Origin: Chlorobiaceae bacterium | Lineage (GTDB): Bacteria > Bacteroidota > Chlorobiia > Chlorobiales > Chlorobiaceae | DNA length: 43,333 bases | Direction: 5' to 3' | NCBI GenBank assembly: GCA_013334485.1 | Contig: JAAXXL010000017.1 | Span: forward strand, 1-43,333 | Shown here: positions 17,434 to 25,173 of the stretch, piece by piece | Layout of the letters: every line of letters begins with the position of its first letter | Numbering within the stretch: the first letter of the stretch is position 1 | The notes under the pieces: generated by a model | The model's input: the letters and a program-made list of their open reading frames with translations, nothing else | The model's database searches: none | Told to the model about the DNA's origin: nothing | Made by a program: the position numbers and the translations under genes

Positions 17434-19008
17434 TTACTCTACGTCAAGGTTGTTTGTCTTGTTTGATATGTACAGCGAACCGATGACAAAGCTGACGCCG
17501 GCAATCAGGATCGGGTACCAGAGACCTGCAAGCGGGTCGGCAGGCGGAAGATCCGCAGCGGGACGGGTTGCTTCAACAAGACGGGTCGAGATAAGCGGGA
17601 CGAGACCGCCGAAGACGCCATTGCCGATATGGTAAGGCAGGGACATCGAGGTGTAGCGGATACGGGTCGGGAAAATCTCAACAAGGAATGCAGCAATCGG
17701 GCCGTAAACCATGGTGACAAAAATAACCTGGATAAGCACAAGGCCGATCATCTTGTAGTAAAGTGCCTGGGGAAGGGTTACTTCCTTCTTGGTTTCAGGT
17801 TTCAGCTTGTCTTTTGGCAGTGCAGCTTTCAGTGCGGGGTCAACCGGGAACTTGTGCTTGACCGTCTCCTTGAAACTGGTTCCATCGGTATAAAGTTTTG
17901 TGGTGACGGATGTGATCAGAGAGTCGGTGCCTTTAACTTCATACTTCATCTTGTTGACCGTTTTGTCTTCAATCACCTCTTTGGTTTTGAGATTTGCGTC
18001 ATTGTACATGATGGTATAGATCGGTCTGTAGGCAATAACGGCGATCAGCATACCTGCCATCATGATGTACTTGCGTCCAATCTTGTCAGAGAGCGCTCCG
18101 AAGACAATAAAGAATGGAGTTCCGATAAGCAGTGCGATAGAGATGATGATGTTGCTCTGTACAAACTCAATGTTACAGGCATTCTGCAGGAAGGAGAGTG
18201 CATAGAACTGACCGGTATACCAGACAACACCCTGACCGGCGGTTGCGCCAAGTAGTGCGATAAGCACCATCTTCAGGTTGTCCTTCTGTTTGAAGCTCTC
18301 AGCAAGCGGGTTCGCAGAAGTTTTACCCTCTTTTTTCATCTTGGCAAAGAGAGGCGACTCTGACATTCTCATGCGGATAAAGATCGAAACGCCCACAAGG
18401 AGTGCAGAAAGAATAAACGGAATACGCCATCCCCAGTCCGTAAAGGTCTCCACACCGAGCATCTGGCGGACGGTAAGAATGACACCAAGCGCAAGGAAGA
18501 GGCCAAGCGTTGCTGTTGTCTGGATAAAACTGGTCCAGAAACCACGTTTACCTTCAGGCGAGTGTTCAGCTACATAGGTTGCAGCACCGCCGTACTCACC
18601 TCCAAGAGCAAGACCCTGGAGCAAACGAAGGATAAAGACAATTGCCGGTGCAAAAAATCCGATTGTTTTATAACCGGGAACAAGACCGATAGCAAAGGTG
18701 GAACCACCCATGATCACCAGAGTAACAAGGAAGGTGTACTTTCTGCCGATAAGATCACCGAGGCGACCGAAGAAGAGCGCTCCGAATGGTCTGATAACAA
18801 AGCCGGCGGCAAAGGTTGCCAGAGTGGCCAGCAGCGCAGCAGTCGGGTTGTCTTTCGGGAAGAACTGTTCAGAAATGATTTTTGCAAGAGTACCGAAAAT
18901 ATAAAAGTCATACCACTCGATGAGTGTCCCTACCGAAGATGCAGCGATAACCCGCCGGGTGCTGGACACCTCTTCGGTATGGGAAACGTTTGTGACATTT
19001 TGTGCCAT
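17434..19008 (-). CDS. MFS transporter, metabolite:H+ symporter (MHS) type, with an inserted loop
   Basis: 524 aa, 12 membrane spans. MHS-family signatures are SSVGTLIEWYDFYIFG at the start, RPFGALFFGRLGDLIGRKYTF (loop 2-3), LRLLQGLALGGEYGGAATYV and SDKIGRKY (loop 8-9). The substrates of such carriers are small organic acids or osmolytes, and the exact substrate is not readable. A polar insertion of about 80 residues (from TIMYNDANLK to KKEVTLPQA) lies between two late spans, making the protein about 80 aa longer than ordinary MHS carriers. Its upstream neighbour is a universal stress protein gene, and a DUF6814-like gene is downstream. Confidence 0.88.
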   Translation of the reverse strand: MAQNVTNVSHTEEVSSTRRVIAASSVGTLIEWYDFYIFGTLAKIISEQFFPKDNPTAALLATLATFAAGFVIRPFGALFFGRLGDLIGRKYTFLVTLVIMGGSTFAIGLVPGYKTIGFFAPAIVFILRLLQGLALGGEYGGAATYVAEHSPEGKRGFWTSFIQTTATLGLFLALGVILTVRQMLGVETFTDWGWRIPFILSALLVGVSIFIRMRMSESPLFAKMKKEGKTSANPLAESFKQKDNLKMVLIALLGATAGQGVVWYTGQFYALSFLQNACNIEFVQSNIIISIALLIGTPFFIVFGALSDKIGRKYIMMAGMLIAVIAYRPIYTIMYNDANLKTKEVIEDKTVNKMKYEVKGTDSLITSVTTKLYTDGTSFKETVKHKFPVDPALKAALPKDKLKPETKKEVTLPQALYYKMIGLVLIQVIFVTMVYGPIAAFLVEIFPTRIRYTSMSLPYHIGNGVFGGLVPLISTRLVEATRPAADLPPADPLAGLWYPILIAGVSFVIGSLYISNKTNNLDVE

Positions 19009-19080
19009 AAAGGTTTTCTTTGAATGTTAAAAAATAGTAGTGAACTTTTTTTCTGCATACCAGCGGTACACAGTATCCTG

Positions 19081-19518
19081 TTACTTGATGAATTCGTGCT
19101 CGTTCTCCTTGACAATGAGTACCGGGCAGGGAGCGCGGCGAACCACGTGCTCGGCAACGCTTCCGAGAATCATGCGTTTTAGACCTCTGCGTCCATGAGA
19201 TCCCATGACTATAACATCGGCCTGCTGGCGTTTTGCATAGTCAATAATGCACTCTTCGGCAAATCCTTCATAAATCACATAGTCGGAAACAATACCGGCC
19301 ATCTGTTCTTCATCAATCAGCAGTGCGAGTTTTTTTTCAGCCTCGGCGCGTTCTGTTTCCAGACCATGGGAGTAATTGATGGTGGGATCGTTCTCAATAA
19401 CGCCGACCAGAAAGACCTCTCCGCCAGACAGTTTTGCGAATTCGTTGGCATATTGCAACGACTTGCGCGACAGTTCAGAGAAATCAATCGGGCAGATGAT
19501 TTTTTTAATAGTAATCAT
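19081..19518 (-). CDS. UspA-family universal stress protein
   Basis: 145-aa single Usp domain. The ATP-binding motif is present: VMGSHGRRGL then GSVAEHVVRRAPCPVLIV, and the N-terminal strand reads KIICPIDFSELS. Likely an ATP-binding cytoplasmic regulator of stress or transport. It is 72 nt upstream of the MFS gene in the same direction, a common pairing suggesting that it modulates the carrier (inference). Confidence 0.93.
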   Translation of the reverse strand: MITIKKIICPIDFSELSRKSLQYANEFAKLSGGEVFLVGVIENDPTINYSHGLETERAEAEKKLALLIDEEQMAGIVSDYVIYEGFAEECIIDYAKRQQADVIVMGSHGRRGLKRMILGSVAEHVVRRAPCPVLIVKENEHEFIK

Positions 19519-19852
19519 AGCTCCGCTGTAGTGGTTTAGTTATAGAAATACAAAAAATGATAGTAACAAGAACACATGAAAATCGTTGCCTGGGGTTTGA
19601 GTTCTCTTCAATAACCCTATGGCATTTAACATGAGAGATCGGACTCTCATTAAAAAAAATGAGGATATAGTTGTCGTTTCAGAACACAAAAGAGAGATAC
19701 TTGCATCCTTTTGATGCGATAAAAAAAGTGTATAGTTTTTGTTTCGGTACACTTTTTGTTCTGTTGACCAATTAATATCGTAAAAAAAAAACAACACCAC
19801 AATTGTTATCAGTTGTGGGTGTATCAAACATCAACCGGTGTTGTCCAGGGAA
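19519..19852. other. Non-coding gap upstream of the usp operon
   Basis: AT-rich, no convincing gene. A perfect 7-bp inverted repeat ATGAGAG/CTCTCAT with a 6-nt loop lies at 19631-19650, flanked on the plus strand by TAAAAAAAA. Neither strand gives a clean terminator from it, so an operator or a leader hairpin for usp is as likely. The usp promoter must be here. Confidence 0.4.
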
Positions 19853-19885
19853 GAAAAAAAAGCCGCAGTCGCCTGCGGCTTTTTA
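19853..19885 (-). terminator. Intrinsic terminator of the porin gene
   Basis: Perfect 8-bp G+C-rich stem AGCCGCAG/CTGCGGCT with a 4-nt loop. The minus-strand U-tract has eight U. It is 19 nt past the porin stop. A shorter T-run on the plus strand may make it bidirectional. Confidence 0.92.
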
Positions 19886-19903
19886 ACAGAAAAAGGTAAC
19901 AGC

Positions 19904-21004
19904 TTAGAAGGTCACTGTTGCATAGAGCTCAGTACGAAGCTGGTTGTTGTTTGTGGTTCCAGTAATACCCGCAACATCTCTTCCGCTTGCACGGTAGCGA
20001 ACTGTCGGAGTAAGGCTGAGTGTTCCTGTTGCTGACTCATGCACCTTGACATTGTACTGTGCCCATACAAAGACGTTGTTGTAGGTAACATCAGCAGCAG
20101 GTGATTTGTCTTTGGTGCGGTTGTAGTCAACCCACGCCGTTACAGGGCCGGATTCACCCTTTGCTCTGAGGAGGTAGCCATCGTAGTCGACATTGGTTGC
20201 AACAAGATTGCTTTCGCCTTTAGTGTCTCTGCACATGGTGTAGAATCCGCTGAGGCCGATTTTTGAGTTGCCGACAGGGATTGAAGCATTCGCACCAAAC
20301 GTGTTAGGTGAAACCTTTTGATAGGTAACGCCCCTGACATCGGTGAGTGAAACTATTGCCTGTGGCTCAATGGTAACATTACCTAAAGTTGTTTTGTAAG
20401 TCAAATGAAGAGCATAGCCGTCATTGAACAGGCCATCGCCGGTAGCAGGAGTGTTTTCAATGATTGAGTTGTTGTCGAAAACAACAAGCGTAGCATTCAA
20501 ATCACCATTGCCAACTTTGGTGCCGTAATTGAAACCGAAGACACGGTCGTAGTTCCATGTTGCAACCGGGATATCTACAGCATAGACTCCTGCAGAAGAA
20601 AATGCAGTCGGTACTGGATAAAGGGTTACATCAAAAATAGGGTTGTTGACACTGTTGAGCGGAAGACGACCAAGCATATAGTGGCAATCTTCAAGCATCC
20701 GTCCGAAGTAGAAGTTTGAGACTTCAAGCGGGTTTCTTTCGGAGTTATTTGCTGCAACAGTCTGCCATCCGCCGGCAACGCCTTCATTCTGGATCATGCT
20801 TTTGAAGAAATATCCGCTACCAAGATCGGCGGCAGCTTTCAGGCGAATACGGTACTGGGTTTTCAGATCTTTGTCAGTGGTTGAATTGTTCCACTGGCCT
20901 CTTTCGCGAACTGCTGCATCGCCACTGATTTTTAGTTCAGCGGATGCCGGTGATGCGTATGACAGTACTGCAAACATCGCAGCAAGTGATAGCATTTTTT
21001 TCAT
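19904..21004 (-). CDS. Outer membrane porin-like beta-barrel protein
   Basis: 366 aa. Signal peptide residues 1-22 (MKKMLSLAAMFAVLSYASPA then SA|E). The mature protein is rich in alternating hydrophobic beta strands and Gly/Asn/Thr turns, and ends in YATVTF, a C-terminal Phe typical of BAM-inserted barrels. SGDAAVRERGQW at the start resembles porins of Chlorobium-like bacteria. The ATG has GGAG six nt upstream. Single gene with its own terminator and a long upstream region, consistent with high expression. Specificity unknown. Confidence 0.82.
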   Translation of the reverse strand: MKKMLSLAAMFAVLSYASPASAELKISGDAAVRERGQWNNSTTDKDLKTQYRIRLKAAADLGSGYFFKSMIQNEGVAGGWQTVAANNSERNPLEVSNFYFGRMLEDCHYMLGRLPLNSVNNPIFDVTLYPVPTAFSSAGVYAVDIPVATWNYDRVFGFNYGTKVGNGDLNATLVVFDNNSIIENTPATGDGLFNDGYALHLTYKTTLGNVTIEPQAIVSLTDVRGVTYQKVSPNTFGANASIPVGNSKIGLSGFYTMCRDTKGESNLVATNVDYDGYLLRAKGESGPVTAWVDYNRTKDKSPAADVTYNNVFVWAQYNVKVHESATGTLSLTPTVRYRASGRDVAGITGTTNNNQLRTELYATVTF

Positions 21005-21317
21005 AAGTTTCTCCGTTAGGTTTGTGTGTGTGTGTGCTTTTTTTACAGAAAAAATCCATCAATCATAAACTCAATATACCGGCTTTGAACTTGTCAAAAG
21101 GTACTTTTTTGTATCCATAACATAAATAATAACAAAAATATTTATCAGGTTCAAATGTTGATATGTATGGAAATATAGGCCCATATTATTTTGTTTATAT
21201 GTTTTTTGATTTTGGTATAGATATTCGTTTATCTGCTTTTATTCATGTGAAGAGTTGATTGTATCAATGTAGTTTCCGGAATTATTTTTCGTTTTATAAC
21301 TTTGCAGTAATTATCGC
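21005..21317. promoter_or_regulatory. Divergent AT-rich promoter region, porin / NUDIX gene
   Basis: 313 bp without an ORF between divergent genes, strongly A+T rich, with a GT-dinucleotide run (TGTGTGTGTGTG) at 21023-21034 just upstream of the porin ribosome binding site. Several AT-rich -10-like hexamers exist, so no single promoter is chosen. Confidence 0.4.
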
Positions 21318-21824
21318 ATGTCACAGGTACGGCTGAGGGTCAGTGCATTATGTTTTCGGGATGACAAGGTGTTGCTTGTAGAGCACAAAAGCTTTGCTCC
21401 GGATGATCCGCGACTTCCACCCAGTTACTGGATTCTTCCTGGTGGTGCCGTTGAGCGGGGAGAGACGCTTGACGAGGCTGTTCAGAGAGAGATGATGGAA
21501 GAGACCGGGCTTGAGTGCAGGGTTCGGAACCTGCTCTTCATCAAGGAGCTCCTCTATCCCCATCCCGGTATTCAGGAGCAGGGTACTCTTCATCACTCGG
21601 TATCGCTCGGCTTTTATTGTGAGGTCACCGGTGGGGAGATGATGACCGGAAAGGATCCGGAGTATCCTGATGACCAGCAGGTTATATTGAGGGTGAACTG
21701 GCTTCCGATTGCAGATCTTGATCATTATGAACTCTATCCACCTTTTCTTGCAGACTATATTCGCAATAAGCCTGAAAAGGGATTTGCAAAGGTACTACCC
21801 GAGTTTTTTCCTTCACCGGAATAA
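21318..21824 (+). CDS. NUDIX hydrolase
   Basis: 168 aa. A full Nudix box at residues 42-65 (begins GGAVERGETLDEA, ends REMMEETGL) fits GX5EX7REUXEEXGU, so Mg-dependent pyrophosphohydrolase activity is expected. The substrate cannot be read from sequence. An unusual point is a short segment SFAPDDPRLPPSYWILPGG before the box. Stand-alone plus-strand gene, convergent with the DUF1207-like gene. Confidence 0.92.
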   Translation: MSQVRLRVSALCFRDDKVLLVEHKSFAPDDPRLPPSYWILPGGAVERGETLDEAVQREMMEETGLECRVRNLLFIKELLYPHPGIQEQGTLHHSVSLGFYCEVTGGEMMTGKDPEYPDDQQVILRVNWLPIADLDHYELYPPFLADYIRNKPEKGFAKVLPEFFPSPE

Positions 21825-21843
21825 GCAAGGAGCTTAAGATCTG

Positions 21844-21924
21844 TGGACAGAATGGACGAAGAAATTATGGACTGAGTGGACGTGGTGGACAAGAGAGAAG
21901 AGTTCTCGTTCACTACGTCCACTC
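21844..21924. repeat. Period-9 TGGAC repeats running into a ~22-bp inverted repeat
   Basis: TGGAC begins at 21844, 21853, 21868, 21877 and 21886 (steps 9, 15, 9, 9). The last units form the left arm of an imperfect hairpin: 21874-21895 pairs with 21903-21924 (GAGTGGACGT against ACGTCCACTC, few mismatches). It lies between two converging genes. There is no T-tract after the stem, only CTCTTCTTCTTC, so it is at best a weak terminator. Confidence 0.6.
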
Positions 21925-21990
21925 TCTTCTTCTTCAGGGCACCGCCCAACGAAGCACTCGAATCGCGGAATGAATTAATAGCGGAGCTCT

Positions 21991-22866
21991 TCAGAGATCT
22001 ATAATAATACCTGCGGTGCTGAAGCTTTCCGGACTGTAGAAATACATACCGTGGCGGCTCATACCTGAATAATAGTTATAAGCTACCCGAACTCTTTCAA
22101 GACCGAGGGCCTTAAGACGCATTCCAGCCTGGAGGTTCCATGTCCCGCGGTATCCTCTTGTTTCATTGAGCTGATTTTGCCAGATTGGCAGCAGTTTGAA
22201 GTCAGCAGCAAGCCAGGTATTCCCTGGAGTGAAGATCTCAGTCCCTGCCTGGAAGGAGTGAGGGTTGATACCACCGGGGATAGAGTGATAAAGAAACTGG
22301 TAACCGGCATAGACCCGGCTTTTCGGGGAGCTCAATGCGAAAATGAAATTCAGGAACTCCCTGCTGTAGGTAAAGGGGATGGGAAAAGGGCAGTCGCCCT
22401 GTATCCACTGGCCGGTGGCGGCATCGTAGTGGCCATCTTCAAAATGGGCGGAGATATGGCTGAACCGGGCCCTTGCACTGAATTCATCAAAGGGCAGCAG
22501 TTCACTGGTGAATGGCTTTTTCCAACTTGTGTTGAGACCGAAAATATAATCAATAGCATCAACAGGGAATTTGAAGTTATCGCTTCGCCGCAGGCGAGAG
22601 AATGTTCCGAAATCAACGCCAACAGCAAAATCCCTGTTTTTACTCTGGTAGAGATCTGCGGAGGATCCGATATCAAGCTGGAGGGTTCGGTCGCTTAACG
22701 AGGGCATCACAGCTATTCTCGGCTCCATTGGGTCGGCCTGGAGCGGGGTGAAGATTGTCTGGAAAGTCGGCTTAAGCAGCGGTTCAGTGTGAGCTGTTTT
22801 CAGAGAGATCAGGAGCAGTGTGACCAGAATGAGTAGTGATCTGTAAAGATGATCGGTGGTTTTCAT
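21991..22866 (-). CDS. DUF1207-like outer membrane protein
   Basis: 291 aa with a signal peptide (residues 1-27, hydrophobic SLLILVTLLLISL). The segment FQTIFTPLQADPMEPRIAV is the feature I associate with DUF1207 proteins. The remainder is aromatic/Gly-rich beta sequence and ends in AGIIIDL. Probably an outer-membrane barrel of unknown function. It is a single gene, 46 nt upstream of which pyrB ends. Confidence 0.7.
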   Translation of the reverse strand: MKTTDHLYRSLLILVTLLLISLKTAHTEPLLKPTFQTIFTPLQADPMEPRIAVMPSLSDRTLQLDIGSSADLYQSKNRDFAVGVDFGTFSRLRRSDNFKFPVDAIDYIFGLNTSWKKPFTSELLPFDEFSARARFSHISAHFEDGHYDAATGQWIQGDCPFPIPFTYSREFLNFIFALSSPKSRVYAGYQFLYHSIPGGINPHSFQAGTEIFTPGNTWLAADFKLLPIWQNQLNETRGYRGTWNLQAGMRLKALGLERVRVAYNYYSGMSRHGMYFYSPESFSTAGIIIDL

Positions 22867-22912
22867 TGCTGAATATTGTTGTGTGTGTTGGTAGTCATGT
22901 AAGGTAGCCGTG

Positions 22913-23842
22913 CTATGAGTGGGCTATCAGGGTATTCAGGACAGCCATTCTTACTGCAACGCCGTTTGTTACCTGTTCAAGCAGCATGCTTTTTGAATAT
23001 CCGGGGGGCTGTATACGGTCAGCGACATGGTTGGATATTTCAATTTCCCGGTTTATGGGGCCGGGATGCAGAACCAGAAGATGTTTCTGAATCCTCTCAA
23101 GACGCTCATCACTCAGTCCGTAATGGACGGAATACTCTTCAAGAGAGGGGAGATAGCCTCCGGTTGCCCGTTCAAGCTGAAGGCGAAGCACAATAGCCGT
23201 GTCTGCCCATGCAATTGCTTCATCAAGATCAGTGAAGAGGGTGACACCAAGTTTATCAGGATCCGGTGGCAGCAGGGTAACCGGGCTGCATAGTCCGACT
23301 TCTGCTCCAGCGGTCAGGAGCCCGTAGATGTTTGAACGCGCAACCCTGCTGTGCAGAACATCACCGATAATTATAACTTTTAGCCCGGCAAGGGAGCCGA
23401 AATACTCCCGGAGTGTAAACATGTCGAGCAGTGCCTGGGTGGGGTGTTCGTGTGAACCGTCACCGGCGTTGATGACATTTCTTGAGGTGATTCCGGTTAT
23501 AAGATCAGCAGCTCCTGAAGAGGGATGACGAAGGATAAAGGCATCCACCTGCATGGCTTCAAGGTTTCTGATCGTATCGCTCAGCGATTCTCCTTTGGTT
23601 ACGCTGCTCGACGATGCGCTGAAATTAAGTGTTCCTGCACCGAGGTGCCGTGCGGCTATTTCAAAGGAAAATCGGGTGCGTGTTGAATTTTCAAAAAAAA
23701 CCAGAGCAATGCGTTTGTTTTTGAGCGAAGCCTCAAAAGAGGGGGAACCGTTTATCAACTCTTTCTTGAACCCGGCAGCCATGTCGAGAAGTCCGGTAAT
23801 TTCAGAGGCCGGAACATTGCATAATCCAGTTAAGTGCTTCAA
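22913..23842 (-). CDS. pyrB: Aspartate carbamoyltransferase catalytic subunit
   Basis: Forms N-carbamoyl-aspartate in pyrimidine synthesis. Carbamoyl-phosphate site FENSTRTRFSFE, the loop SSSVTKGESLSDTIRNLEAM, HPSSGA, DGSHEHPTQALLDMFT, IGDVLHSRVARSN and LHPGPINREIEI are all present. The frame is open to an ATG at 23962 (349 aa), but the first 40 residues are not like PyrB. I therefore take the TTG at 23842, which gives 309 aa and begins KHLTGLCNVP after the initiator, matching the family's length. The ribosome binding site is weak for either start. Divergent from the hyp genes. Confidence 0.93.
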   Translation of the reverse strand: MKHLTGLCNVPASEITGLLDMAAGFKKELINGSPSFEASLKNKRIALVFFENSTRTRFSFEIAARHLGAGTLNFSASSSSVTKGESLSDTIRNLEAMQVDAFILRHPSSGAADLITGITSRNVINAGDGSHEHPTQALLDMFTLREYFGSLAGLKVIIIGDVLHSRVARSNIYGLLTAGAEVGLCSPVTLLPPDPDKLGVTLFTDLDEAIAWADTAIVLRLQLERATGGYLPSLEEYSVHYGLSDERLERIQKHLLVLHPGPINREIEISNHVADRIQPPGYSKSMLLEQVTNGVAVRMAVLNTLIAHS

Positions 23843-23996
23843 ATCCGACGCTTGTTTGTGGCTGTTCAAAAAGATTCTTTCCGCGAAGTTACAAAAAAAT
23901 TGATGATCAAGAACTACCTTACCTTTTGATGAGTTCCGGAATTTCTCTCCGGATGGCCTCATCTTTTTATTGAACGAACCATTCCTGAATGCCGTT
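23843..23996. promoter_or_regulatory. Divergent control region pyrB / hypA
   Basis: 154 bp between the preferred pyrB start and the hypA start. It is likely to contain promoters for both. No sigma-54 GG-N10-GC element or clear operator was recognised. Confidence 0.35.
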
Positions 23997-24362
23997 ATGC
24001 ACGAGATGAGTATTGCGCTTTCAATTGTCGAGGCTATAGAGACAAAAGCACGAGAAGAGGGGGCTGAGAGTATTTCAGGAATTGATCTTGTTGTCGGTAA
24101 ACTTGCGGGTATTCAGCCGGATTCGCTGCGTTTCTGTTTTTCGGCAGCCGCAAAAGGAACTCTTGCCGAATCAGCACTGCTTCATATTGAGGAGCCGGAA
24201 GGGGTGGGAAAGTGTATGGAGTGCTGTGCAAAGTTTCCGGTATCATTTTATTATGCAGAGTGTCCCGAATGCCGTTCTTTGAGGATTGAGATCGTGTCGG
24301 GTGAAGAGTTCAGGATTCAGACAATTACAATAGAAGAAGGGGAGATTAATAACAATGTGTGA
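23997..24362 (+). CDS. hypA: HypA, nickel metallochaperone for [NiFe]-hydrogenase
   Basis: Delivers Ni with HypB to the hydrogenase large subunit. The true start is the ATG giving MHEMSIALSIVEAI. Met1-His2-Glu3 form the Ni site, so the nine upstream in-frame codons are excluded. The structural Zn site is CMEC-x13-CPEC (residues about 72-92). Length (121 aa) is normal. The 3' end overlaps hypB by 8 nt. First gene of the plus-strand hypABFCDE unit. Confidence 0.95.
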   Translation: MHEMSIALSIVEAIETKAREEGAESISGIDLVVGKLAGIQPDSLRFCFSAAAKGTLAESALLHIEEPEGVGKCMECCAKFPVSFYYAECPECRSLRIEIVSGEEFRIQTITIEEGEINNNV

Positions 24363-25173
24363 GACCTGCGGTTGTTCAACAGATGGCGGGGCGGTGCTTC
24401 GTAAACCGGGTCAGACCGGTTACCATGTTCATATCAGCGAGAGCTGCGATGGAAGCGACTCCCATCACCATGGAGAGGGTCATCCTCATGATCACAGTCA
24501 TCATCATGAGGAGAGCAGCAGCCGTAAGGTGCTTCTTGAGCAGGATGTTTTACTGAAGAACAATCTTCTGGCTGAAAGAAACCGGGGTTTCTTTGAGGCA
24601 CGTAATATTTTTGCGCTTAATTTTCTGAGCTCTCCCGGTTCAGGAAAGACCACCCTGCTTGAAAAAACTATTCCATTGATTCTGTCGCACTTTCCGGTTG
24701 CTGTCATTGAGGGTGATCAGCAGACCACCAATGATGCTGATCGGATTCATATCCTCGGAGTACCGGTTATTCAGGTTAATACCGGATCAGGTTGCCATCT
24801 TGATGCTATGATGATAAACCGGGCACTCAAGGAGCTTGAGTTGCAGAATAATTCGCTGCTCTGCATCGAGAATGTCGGTAATCTTGTCTGTCCGGCAATG
24901 TTTGACCTTGGCGAAGCTCTGAAAGTGGTTGTGATCAGCGTCACCGAGGGTGATGACAAGCCTCTGAAGTACCCGAACATGTTTCATGAAGCGGATCTCT
25001 GCATTCTCAACAAGATTGATCTTCTTCCCTATGTTGATTTTGATGCCCGGAAGTGCAGGGAGAATGCCGTGCGGATCAATCACCATCTCGAATGGCTGGA
25101 AGTGTCAGCTAAAACCGGCGAAGGGCTTGATGTATGGCAGCAATGGATCGAAAACAAACTCAAACAGCGCTGA
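24355..25173 (+). CDS. hypB: HypB, GTPase for nickel insertion
   Basis: SIMIBI-class GTPase. The N-terminal high-affinity Ni motif MCETCGC is present, then a His-rich stretch (residues 37-51, SHHHGEGHPHDHSHHH) for Ni storage. Next come the P-loop SSPGSGKTTLLEK, the switch region EGDQQTTNDADR, the metal site GSGCHLDA, and the guanine motif NKIDLLPY. Length (272 aa) is normal. It carries both nickel elements, so it is probably able to store as well as transfer Ni. Confidence 0.97.
   Translation: MCETCGCSTDGGAVLRKPGQTGYHVHISESCDGSDSHHHGEGHPHDHSHHHEESSSRKVLLEQDVLLKNNLLAERNRGFFEARNIFALNFLSSPGSGKTTLLEKTIPLILSHFPVAVIEGDQQTTNDADRIHILGVPVIQVNTGSGCHLDAMMINRALKELELQNNSLLCIENVGNLVCPAMFDLGEALKVVVISVTEGDDKPLKYPNMFHEADLCILNKIDLLPYVDFDARKCRENAVRINHHLEWLEVSAKTGEGLDVWQQWIENKLKQR

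Noticed and set aside
19540-19827. 95-codon minus-strand ORF upstream of usp
   Set aside because: Low-complexity, Phe/Leu/Ser-rich translation with no family resemblance, no ribosome binding site and no conserved motif; better explained as AT-rich leader DNA.
21874-21924. Calling the long hairpin a clean bidirectional terminator
   Set aside because: No T-tract follows the stem on either strand, and the arms consist of repeat units.
23970-23996. Longer HypA start (nine additional codons)
   Set aside because: HypA needs Met-His-Glu at its N-terminus for nickel, and the ATG at 23997 gives exactly that.
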